Assembly: GCF_032854445.1 (NCBI RefSeq)
Contig: NC_088295.1
Location: 40,843,385-40,907,384, forward strand
Direction: 5' to 3'
Origin: Liolophura sinensis
Lineage: Eukaryota > Mollusca > Polyplacophora > Chitonida > Chitonidae
DNA: 64,000 nt
Position 1 is the stretch's first letter; each line of letters starts with the position of its first letter. The notes beneath the pieces were generated by a model. That model saw nothing but the letters and a program-made list of their open reading frames with translations, was not told the origin of the DNA and made no database searches. A program made the position numbers and the translations under genes. This document shows positions 53,990-64,000 of the stretch, piece by piece.

Positions 53990-56400
53990 AACAGTTTCTT
54001 GTGCGCATGTACTTTCATAGTGGCACGAATTGAATATACATTCAACCAACGAAATTCCTATCTATACTGTTTTTTTCTTGTAATTATAAGACGTTGTCTG
54101 TGCATGGATTGGACAAGAAAAGCTATTCAGTATATTTACACTCCTTATAAAAACATACCCCCTTTGTTCTGTTTCAAAGGGTCATAACGTATATGCGTCC
54201 CGTGGTTGATGATGACATCTGGGAGCTCTGCAGGGGCTTAATCTGTTAAATACTTCTGATGGGCGAAACCAGGTGGGGTCCAGAGACCCCACTGTCTCTT
54301 TCCTTTCCAGACAATACAATTGGAACAAAGAGGAAATAAAAGCAATACACAATATTCTAACACGTTTTAATTCATGCGGGTGGGGGCGTTTTAGGCTGTC
54401 GCACCGGTGGCCACCCCATGTTCTGTAAAGTGTCCCCATCCGTACATATAACAAAACAACACCTCACGGAGACACGAGAAACACCTGGCATCACCTTTCT
54501 GAGGACTACTATGTATAACGGGTTCTCGCGCAAGGATACATATATGTCTACATAATCAGTTGTAGCTCGTTCAAAATTTGTCACCTTTGATGATTTAATA
54601 TTTTGAATTTTTCGTCTAAGGAAATATTATATAATATTTAAGCATTCATGGATATGTTCCATGATGTAATGCCCACACCCTCGTTAATTTGTTTTAGTTT
54701 TGACAGCCATTTATTTCAATTAATTTCATGATATTTCAAGTTATAGATATCATGCAATATTATAGAGGCCTACATAGGTGACTATGGCGAAATATACATG
54801 TCGGTCAAAATGAACAAAAATGTATACATTCGTACAGCTCAGGGTACAAATGCACGCAGTGAAACTTTCACAACATACATAGGCCTATGGGTTTTTCATT
54901 ACACTCTTAAACTCGGTGTGTCACAAATACATACTTGGATCTGAAACATTGTCGGAACCAGTGTTGTACATATCAGTTCAAGATGGTCTCACACTGGCTG
55001 AAAATCAATAGGCCCCATGTCATGAGTTCTAATACATACTATATATAGTATTTTCAGTGCTGGTTGCCTGCATTTATTTATAATTGCCCTCGACTTGCAA
55101 TGAATTAAGCTTACTTCAGACCAGAGTCTGGCCCATAAAGTTTGTATCTAATTGTCCTAAGGTTAAGTGTCGCTTCCGTGACTGCATGAACCAATGTCCC
55201 AGTGGCATGCGTGGACCGGGGAGAAATCGGTTCAGTCGTTGGCAGAGCATTGTGTCATCGGTCAGTGGCGGTTATTCAGAGAAAGTCCCGCGTAATTGTC
55301 ATACACGACTGCCTCAATTTTTTCCACTTTAATCCCTTTTCTAAAGGCTCCCCTAGGCACGTGACAAAGCAACAAGTGATTTCCAAAGGCTGGAGGATTA
55401 AACACAAACACGGCTACCAGTAGCCTTTTCCGCCTCTTTTATCCAAGCCATTATGACTTCCATGCAACAGTTCTGAAGGCTACCGGTATACAGCTAGTCT
55501 GGTCATCTTAAGTGGGAAGGCACGCTATAGGGCCGATCGAGCGCTGAGATCTCATTTTAGGGCCAAGGAAAGTTTTCGAATTAGCGTATGAGCAGAGGTG
55601 AACTGTTATGACCTTATGGGACTATGCACATTTCATAAATCCGAAGCCAGTCCATACCTAACTCTGTATTATGGCCACGTTTTATTGGCTTAATAATAAT
55701 AATAATAAAGAAATAAAATAAACAAATACACAAGCTAGGAGAAGATCTGTTTAAATGCTCTAGTGCCAGCATTCCTTGAAAGGCATGCAGGCCTATTTAC
55801 CACAAAAGATGTCCGTGTATAGGCCTACCTACATATAGGCCTACACAATGGCTCCACGCCTCCATGTGAAGGATATATGAATCAGATTTAAAGTTACTAT
55901 AAAAAATTCTGAACTTTGTCCTTTCCATTGTCCAAAAAACAAAAAGAAGCGAAGATATACCGTATTCAATTTTCCAAAAGTCAGCCTGAAGAGGTAAGAA
56001 AAATACCATCAGAAACCGCTCCAGACGGGGTTTATTTGCTTAAGGTGTTAAATTTCAAAATTCATACCAGGATGAACACTGTCCAGGCAAACACACCATG
56101 AGTTTTTCTTCTGTTTATTATGTTACGTAAAATGTACAGAAATTACAGAATCAGCGACAGAAACCCAGGCCACGTCTCAAATTTATCAAAGAGAAGATTC
56201 TAAAGCCACAGCTCAGCTGGGGGCAAACATAGCATTACTCATAACCGGAGGCCGGAGTGACAGTGTCACAGCGCGCTTAGTCAATGAGAAAATAGTTCCT
56301 TGTGTGTTTAACAGTTTAGCACTTAAAACCTTAAAGGACAGTTTTTCTGGCTAACATCAACTAGTACGCACAAGCTTAATCTTGCTGAGTGTGATTTAAC
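53990..56400. other. Intergenic stretch upstream of Lgl
   Basis: No exon was recognised. It contains an (AAT)n run at about 55692-55707. A tRNA-like string GGTTCAGTCGTTGGCAGAGC at 55230-55249 is probably a SINE trace. Confidence 0.35.
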
Positions 56401-56578
56401 GCCCAGGAATCAAGCACAGTTACGGACATGCGGTGATGCGGTCGTCGCGGAAGGATAGCTATGAACTACTGTTAAGCAGAGCAATGCTGTTCAAAAGCCA
56501 TTAGATTCGCGCGGGTTGTAAAGGAGCGAGCGGTTGTAGCCAGTATCCCGTGAAATTCGATAGTTGTAACACCATCTG
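56400..56578 (+). promoter_or_regulatory. LLGL: Probable promoter-proximal region and non-coding exon 1 of Lgl
   Basis: CG-richer than the surroundings (TTCGCGCGGGTTG, GGAGCGAGCGG). A consensus donor CATCTG|GTAAGT ends a putative 5'UTR exon at 56578. The start site cannot be placed; no TATA box is evident. Confidence 0.4.
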
Positions 56579-56791
56579 GTAAGTTGAATACTTCCAACCT
56601 TTCGCTAACATGTTCTGTTTCCCTTCCCGTCTGCTCCTTGTCTACCGTGCAGTTTGAAGGCCGGTTTTATCGGAGAACAAGTTGACCTCGTTACCGGTTC
56701 ACGCTGAAGAAGCCGACTGACTGCGCAAACACTTCGGCTTTTAAAAAATCGGTGCAGTAGTTTTTATGGATTTTTTATGTTTGGCTTCCAG

Positions 56792-58405
56792 CATGCAACA
56801 TTTCGTAAGGACGTAAGACCAAGAGCTACCCATTACACCGACCACATCACCATCATGTTCAAGTTTTTCCGAAAATCCCAGCCGAAGGAATCGGAGAGTC
56901 GTGAGGCGCAGAAGAAGGAATTATTTCAGTTCACAAAGGTAAAGGAGAACAATGGTCGAGCATGCTTTCATTAGCATATCTAGTTTGTAATTAACCACCG
57001 TCATATTACGCTTAGTGGACCCAAGTCATTAATCTAGGACAGAAGAACGAATTGAGGTCGCCCTTAGAAATACACTCAGCTTGTCTGGGGCAGGTTATTT
57101 TTTTTTATTCTTACACTCGGTGAGTCACGAAACACGTTTTGGGTTTTATGTAGAATTCCCTCTGCAAACTTAACAGCTCAAACTGAACGATTGCCCGTCT
57201 ACGATGCTCGTCACACATCATGTCTACAAATAGCTTTTCCTTGGCATGCACTGCAGTGCACCTTCAGATGCAAGTAGCATTTCCGCAGTTAGCATCGTGC
57301 AAATTAAACTGTGCATGTTCAGAAAAAAATAAAAGAAAACTACTGATAGGCCCTATCTTAATGTTGAGAATGGAGATCTTTAATTGATTGGAGACAGCAG
57401 TGTTTCCTTTATGCAGTCATTAAAGTATGTGCATTCTTTGTTGAATATGTGTACCCTTGATGTAAAAAAACTGAAAGAACAGAAGCAGCAGTGTAAATTA
57501 TGTCAACAAGTGTGAATGCTAACTAACACAATGTTGGTAGAAGTAGTGCTAGGATTTGAAGTTATCAGCTCATAATAGGCACACTTCTAGGATTCGTGTA
57601 AGTAGTACTAACAAATTCCATGAACCATTAGTTTCCCATTGTTCATAATACTTAGCTGCTTTATATACATGTACATAACGCTCTCAGCAGCATAGGGTTC
57701 TTAAAGATACATGTCGGTGGTATTAATTTGTTGTTATTTAGACCTGTGTAATTGTGAGTAGTAAAATTTGACTTTCAGTTTTGTGCTCGTGTGAAATTAG
57801 CTGTGAATTTTCTGCTGTATATGTGCCTACATACAACAGTTATATGTTAAACCAGACCAGCACATTTAATTCTTGTGATGAATTTCCTTTAATTAAAATA
57901 GTGAGACTAAATCTGACCATTATATTAAGAATGGGTTATTTCTTTAGAATAATAAAATCTACCTTATAAAGTTTTAGTATTTTGTCATTAATTCACCTTG
58001 TTTATGTGAGAGAAGATGAAGGCAGCCCATTTCTTTGTGATCTATTGTACTGTTACAAAAAAAAAAAAGACCTCATCATGACTGAAATTTACAGTGTATA
58101 ACGTAAACCCTGTTGTGATTCTGAGTAAAAGGTCATTAGAACCTCATGGGAATAATAAGCAGATTTTCTTATGATCATGGTAATGTGGACATCTATCTAA
58201 ACAATTGAGATGGCATGAAAGTAAGAATGTATTACATTTCATGGGAGTACATAATCAGGGGTTTGGTTTCTAATGCTTTCAAGGACCGCTTCACTTCTCT
58301 GTTTCAGTGTGTTGAACATGGTTTCCCAAGTAAGCCAAGTGCCCTGGCTTATGACCCCAAACTGCGACTGCTGGCTATTGGAACAAAGACTGGCGCTGTC
58401 AAAAT
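56792..58405 (+). CDS. LLGL: Lethal(2) giant larvae homologue (LLGL), first two coding exons
   Basis: Lgl is a WD40/beta-propeller cortical protein. With Scribble and Dlg it defines the basolateral domain, is phosphorylated by aPKC and binds myosin II and t-SNAREs. ATG at 56855; coding exons 56855-56938 and 58308-58405 give [21 protein letters not shown], then [17 protein letters not shown] and [14 protein letters not shown]. The human LLGL1 start is very similar (MMKFRFRRQG, then [26 protein letters not shown]). The exon junction after FxK is at the same place. The second exon ends in phase 2 inside the Ile of VKI. Exon 3 (YGxPGVE..) was not found before the window ends, so the intron exceeds 5.5 kb. 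Tomosyn (STXBP5) shares the HGFPxxPxALAxDP motif, but the short basic MFKFFRK start fits Lgl better. Confidence 0.92.
56793..56816 (+). promoter_or_regulatory. Upstream ORF in the Lgl 5'UTR
   Basis: ATGCAACATTTCGTAAGG then ACGTAA: seven sense codons and a stop, 38 bases before the Lgl ATG and in a different frame. It is included only if the acceptor at 56790-56791 is used. Confidence 0.45.
56855..56938 (+). CDS. LLGL: Lgl coding exon 1
   Basis: 28 codons from the ATG, donor AAAG|GTAAAG, phase 0. The exon probably begins at 56792 after TTGGCTTCCAG. The basic FKFFRK stretch may help membrane association. A short upstream ORF lies in the same exon. Confidence 0.9.
58308..58405 (+). CDS. LLGL: Lgl coding exon 2
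   Basis: Acceptor CTCTGTTTCAG, donor AAAAT|GTATCC, phase 0 to 2. Encodes the first propeller strand, with [14 protein letters not shown] and [10 protein letters not shown]. Confidence 0.93.
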
Positions 58406-61400
58406 GTATCCTTTTTCCAAAATGATTTACAACACTGACATTATAGGTTTAGGACTACATGTATGTAGTAGACTTCCATAAACCAATACATAGTATACTA
58501 GCTTGGATTTTGTAGAGAGTATTGACTGTCCTGCCAGCTGACTGTGCTAATCCAGTTATCAGGAGAATTTCCAGCATCTGTTCCTAGCCAGCTGTTATAC
58601 AGAGAGGTTAAGTGTCAGACTGGACTCCGCAATCCTATCAAATAGGCACCTTATAGGTTTTCAGTCATGTACATGCATTGTGTATTCACCTCTTCAGACA
58701 CAAATGTGTAGTAATACATGTAGCTGGAGTTACAGGTCAAGCTTAGCCAAGTACAGATAAATCACATGAAGAACATGCCTACCTTAGTTACTCTAATTTT
58801 TGCGCTAACCTAACCAATTTTTGCAATATTAGAGTTGAAAATTATCATCGGCTTTGTTGTGCATCTGTGAACAATTTTATGTGTTTTTGATATAAATTGA
58901 CAGCCTTGTAGTGTACAATTTTTGCTTTCAGATTAGAACAATCACAGCTGGCAGAGCTATTATCTGAGGGTCTCCATTAAGCTGTGAAGTCATTTAGCGG
59001 TCTAGCAGAATAGGGTTTAATTGGCCGATAATAAAATGTTTCACACTACTGACCTGTGGTCATCACAGGACAATAGGCACTACGACTATGGCCGTTGAGT
59101 GGACATAAATGAGCTGCACACAATGCCGTTTCATTGCTACACAAGGTGTCTAGTTAATCTGAATGACTGAGTAATGGCATTCCTCAAAGAGGCATTTTCA
59201 TGTGCATGTTTCATTCAGTTGATGAACACGGGACTTAAAAAGGGAATTTATTCATTCTGTTTAAAATATGATTGTATTACGTGGGCAAGACTACATATCA
59301 GATAATCTATACTAAGAGGTGAAAAATCACCAATCTGGTTACATTAATCTATAGAAAGGACATTGACACAGATTCTAGTCAGGTAATCTGACCCTAATAC
59401 TAACACACCCTCTACTGTCATGTGTTTTATAAGGATTGGGTGACTTCAAAGGAGTTTGTGATAATATATGCTAGGAAAACTACCCTTTCCGGGACTTCAG
59501 GAAAGCTGATAAGATCTAAACAAAGGGTGACCATGAAAAATCTGTTTGTTGTAACACTAATTTTGCCTGATAATGGAAAAAAATCTATTCAGGCAACAGT
59601 TGTCATTCAATGCAAATTCTATGTTGTTAGCTAAAAGCTAAAAGATCCAGGGTAGTGCATTACAGGATATCGTTCACATATTTACATGTAGATGGTGTTT
59701 AGCAGTGGTCAGGGTGGGTGTAGCTGCAATCCGCAAATGTGTGATAAGTCAAGATCTTCAGAAGCAGTTAAGCGAGAAGGTTGAGTTCAGGGCGTGCACT
59801 CTAGAAAAGGTTAGGCAAGAATTGTTTCTTAACACAGACTAATGTTGACCAGAAAAAGTTTCTTTCTGGACAGCTTCACTAGAATACCAGTCTTCCTTTG
59901 CGAGGCATCTGGCTAAACCCATTGCAGTTCATTCAGTGCTTAAAAGTTATGTGATACAGACCAGTATGTATGTATCGTGCATGAGGTCGCATAAAAATAC
60001 TGTGTTACTGGTATTCTTGGAGTACATCATTGCATGCAATTGGGTAATCTAGAATTGTATTTAAATGCTGGTAATAGTTTTGTATTGGACCAAAATAAGT
60101 TAGTAAAGCTATACCATTGAAAGTCTAAGAACTAGCAAGCTTGGGCAGACACATGTTGATGTGTATGTCAATAATGAACTTGATAATTTTTTGTTTACTG
60201 AGAGCCTGTGTGGCCGAGGAGTTAAATGGTTTAACAATGTCAGTGCTGATGACCTCAACCAGGAAATCTAAGTGCTTGCAAAGGAAGTTACATACACGTC
60301 AAGTCTTTTGTATTTCAAACACACACTCAGTATGCGGCAGGGGGGCCTCAAAATGCAAACTGTTGATGATCCATTATCAAGTTGCATGTCTTTTTAAATG
60401 TGGTTAACTGGTATTCTGATTGTTAGTATATTTCTTGAATAGTATTAAGTAATATAAACATGATTGTAAAGGGGATGTGAGTGATGATATGTACATGTAC
60501 AGAAGTAATCTAAATTTGAACTAGGGATTGCCTTGGCTGCTGGGTGTGAATGGCTTCAAGATGTGATGAGGGATATCTAGTGGACATGTAATGCTGTATG
60601 AAAGACATGTCTGCAATACACGCTGGCTTTAAATGTGGTTATTGACCGCCCAGCCCAGTCCTAAGCTTGTTCAGAAAGTCATTAGCTGTCTGCCTATACC
60701 TTTCACAGGTTGTTTTATTGCGATGCCAGCACACGACTGTCCTCAACACCTAATTTATTATGGCCACTTCACCTTAGCAACTGCATTTCTGAGCCAACAG
60801 ACGTGTTATTCGTCGGGTATCTGGGCTCCACTTATGCACAGTGGCACAGAATTGAATATGATGAATTTATGAAATGCAGCGAGTAAGCACATTTCCACTG
60901 AATTGACTGTAGGGTTAGAGCCCTGTATTAAGTCTACAAGACAAGTTTAGAGCTTTGTAGTGTAGATGTTACATGCACACCTCCCACTGTTAGCTGTCAG
61001 TTTGACATTTGCTGAGCAAGTCATGTGAGGCTAGTAACAAGATTGCCAGGGCTTGGTGAGGATTATTCACCTATGGTTGGAAACTAGTTAAACCAGCTCT
61101 TAAGTTAGGCCGCATGTTGTTCTTGAATGGAGAGCTTCCGCCCCCACTGTCACTTCACTTTACATCTTTCTAGTTTTTTTTGCAACAATTAATTCAACTC
61201 CTAAACTTTAGTCAGTGCATTATCGCAAAGGTGAAATACTGGATATTTGTTCATCTTAATTTTAAATTCGGCCAAGGTGTTAGCTTAGTACCGGGATTTA
61301 TGGCCTTTAATTCATTTAGACTGTTGAACTGAGAACAAGTGTATCTGTTTTTTTTTTGTAGTATCCACAGAAGACTGTTGACAGATTATTATATAGTTTT

Positions 61401-64000
61401 CTCTTTGTAAGTTTGCATGTACAACTGTATGTAAATAAGAAATAAGGTACATGTAATTTATCCCAGTGTTAAGTATGTGCTTTCAATCTGACCGTTGTGG
61501 ACTGCACCTTAAATCTCTTGCACATGTGTGTGATATAGGATGTGTGCTTAACTGATGTGTTGTTCATAATATTTGACAGAACAGGACACTGGAAGTCAAC
61601 ATGGTTTAAAAATATGTGTATTTTTTTTTTACCAAAATGGATCATGTCCTATGTCAGCTGGCAACATTTTTTAACAAAAGATTTTACATATGTTTTGTGA
61701 CATTTCGAGAGTGAGGCCTAGTGTTGCCACCATATTGCGGATCCTAACATAAACTGAGCTTTGAAACTGAAAAAGTGCTGAAGAAGCAAGTAAACTAAAT
61801 GGAAATATGCAACTTTTTAAAAACTTTTTGACATCAAATTTCATATGTGAATAGAACACTGCTTTGTGTATTGATATGTGAAATCAGCAATTAATTGTAT
61901 GATCTAAATATTTTTGTCCTGAAATCCTTCATTCTGAAAACCTAAATCATAAAGATTAGTGTGGACGTGAGGCACATGTAATTGTCATCGCCTGCATATA
62001 TGTATACAGAATGCACAGTGTTGAATGCGAGTCCGGCTTGGTCATTGTTCAAAGTTTTAGGACCATTTACCCCTTTTCACTGTTTGTATTGCCTTAGTTT
62101 TTACTTCACGTTGCTTTGTACCTGCAGCACCTCAACATTGTCACATAGCTGGACGTGTGCAGAGGCAGCCCAAGGCAATTATGTCATTTCCGTTCATGGT
62201 TTAATACCCAATTAGCCGTGCACTGTCTGGTTTGCACGACCCTGATAAAATGTCACTTCTGTCTTTCCACATTCATTCACAACTACATATAATTGTATAA
62301 TTGGCTTTGGTCAGGCTTTACTGGTATTTCATCTATAGGCTGCACAGTTGACAGGATATTTGCTGTAGACTCAGTTATCCCAATAGTCTTTCCCCTCACC
62401 CTAATTTCTCAACCTTTTCGCATGTGAAAGAGCAGCAATTTATGCACCTTTTAAATTTGATTTTGTAGATAACACTACATTGGTAGGGTTGCACAGTTTC
62501 AGGGCTCCTGAACAGAATAAAGCCTTCAGAATACGCTCTAATAAACCTCTTACAAACAGGTGAAAAGCTGGAAGAATTATTTTTACTGTTAAGCATTGCA
62601 TTGCCAACGTGCCTTGCTTGTAAGACACATCTTCATTTGCAGTATATCATGCCCATGATTTGCATTATGATCTGCTTGATCTCCCATTTAATTACATGTT
62701 ACATGTACTGTGATGCATGCAAGGATTTTTAGGAACATGTACAAGCAACTAGAAGATTTATCTGTTTGGGAAATTATACTCAAGGCTTGTTTCTTTGCTG
62801 TTGTACAACCAAGAGAATAAAATGTCTGATAAAAAGGCACGTAGGAAGATCCACTTACCAAAATAATTTTTGATCAGTCAGATTTGATGTTACAGTGAGC
62901 CTTAAAGGAATACAATAAAGGTGTTGAAGTATTAGCAATTTTAATTTTGCATTTGGAAATGTGAATTAAGACACCCTGCACATTTATCCGTTAAATTGTA
63001 ATGTATAGATTTTGGAATAGTGCTTGGCTGAAGGCGTATCTTGTTCATCTAGATGTGCTTTTAAAGACCAGCATTTACACATACAGTATCTGTGTAACAA
63101 GCATCTTGATTCTGATTTGTGGTAACTTGTATAGCAGGATGCAAAAGGATGCAGGATGTCTTGTGGTAGTTTGTCAAGAGAAATTTGTCATGGAATGATT
63201 TTTATGAGGTTACAGCTCTATGTAGTCCAGATTTGAGACCGTACTATTCTCACACTGATACAGCTTGGGGCTTTTGGTTAGATACTGGTACTTATGTTAT
63301 GGCTAAGCCAGGACCTGCAGATCCTATTTCAACAGGGCATTCCTCTATGTCAGTTTGTCTTGCTTATAACCAAAAGCACATGTGAAACTGTGACAGTGTG
63401 CAGGAAATCAGCCATTAGAATCAGCGGCCTAGATCTGTGACTGAGTCTGGTGACTTGCCAGGCTTTTAGTCTGTAGACAATCTGGTCACCCTGCAAACTT
63501 TAAGCTGTCAGCTGGGCTGATACAGTCCTTTCTGGATGAAGGAGTGGGCGTTTACATACCAAGGGTTGACCCCACTCATCTGCTAAATGCTGGTGTCTTA
63601 TTCCCACCCATCCCCCCCCCCCCCCTGCTGTACTGTGTCCGAAATTACTTAAAACTACTCTAGTTTTAAGTACACATTAGCTCCATACCCATCAGATTTC
63701 AAACTGTTAGTAGGCAAAAGCCACATCCTGTATTATTTGGATTGGCATGCACATGCAGATGAGGCTGGATGAACTCGATCAGCATGTGGAAAGTAACGTA
63801 TGCCAGTCCCCTATTTTTCTATATTTTTTCCCTTTGTCAGCAATACTACATAACCTCTGACCCCCTGGCATTTTGTTACTTATACCCCTGGGTGATGTGG
63901 GTAGAATAAATACCAGCCATGCTAACAATGGTCACCTGTCATCTGTGAATGAACTAGAGTCTTGTAACTTAATGTTTTTGTTTAGGCTGCAAAGTGGGTT
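58406..64000 (+). other. LLGL: Lgl intron 2 (runs off the window)
   Basis: No further Lgl exon was recognised. It holds a MITE copy (62402-62579), a possible tRNA-Leu-like SINE head near 60207-60240 (GTGTGGCCGAGGAGTTAAATGG), and a 14-base poly(C) run at about 63612-63625. ORFs here, such as 63185-63385, have no recognisable homology. Confidence 0.6.
62402..62579. mobile_element. MITE with TAATTCCTCAACC TIR, copy 3
   Basis: Starts TAATTTCTCAACCTTTTCGCA, contains GTGAAAGAGCAGCAA and ACAGTTTCAGGGCTCCTGAA, and ends GCTGGAAGAATTA, an imperfect inversion of the start. Intronic in Lgl. Confidence 0.75.

Noticed and set aside
60767-60872. Candidate Lgl exon 3
   Set aside because: The translation lacks the expected YGxPGVE..G.H motif and there is no acceptor in the phase required after exon 2.

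Overview
This is a eukaryotic, animal-type genomic window. Short protein-coding exons with GT/AG splice sites are separated by long AT-rich introns, there are no bacterial operons, and tRNA-derived SINEs, MITE-like elements and satellite arrays are abundant. The density of TACATGTA-like motifs, the type of SINE (tRNA head, conserved body, TAAA-type tail) and the protein sequences suggest a lophotrochozoan, probably a mollusc. The species cannot be named from the sequence.

Layout. (1) 95-285 (+): probable last exon of an unidentified gene lying mostly to the left, followed by a foldback element (464-1224). (2) About 4802-6701 (-): five consecutive exons of an unrecognised protein, open at its 3' end. 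(3) 7841-8883: a decayed 3' end of a LINE on the minus strand, abutted by a palindromic MITE. (4) 11457-39101 (+): an almost complete Rab11 family-interacting protein 3/4 gene (class II Rab11-FIP; nuf in Drosophila). Sixteen constitutive exons encode two N-terminal EF-hands, an acidic/serine-rich linker, a long coiled coil and the C-terminal Rab-binding domain, about 576 residues in all. The initiator ATG is not on the first visible exon. Extra candidate exons suggest an EF-hand-only short isoform and an arginine-rich cassette, and a 30-nt microexon precedes the Rab-binding exon. (5) 39102 to about 44.1 kb: probable 3'UTR and downstream flank, with several AATAAA motifs and a SINE inserted into a 73-bp tandem repeat. 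(6) About 44.6-54 kb: a repeat island with four unrelated tandem arrays (96, 147, about 22 and 60 bp), SINEs with clear target-site duplications, and a 1.3-kb structure bounded by two apparently identical 204-bp inverted arms. (7) 56.4 kb to the end (+): the 5' end of a lethal(2) giant larvae (LLGL) gene, with a probable non-coding first exon, two coding exons, and a long intron running off the window.

The two recognised genes act in related cell biology: Rab11-FIP3/4 in recycling-endosome traffic and cytokinesis, Lgl in basolateral polarity and exocytosis. Nothing in the sequence shows that they are co-regulated. All exon calls rest on reading frame, splice-site consensus, phase compatibility and remembered family sequence. 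No alignment or transcript data were available.
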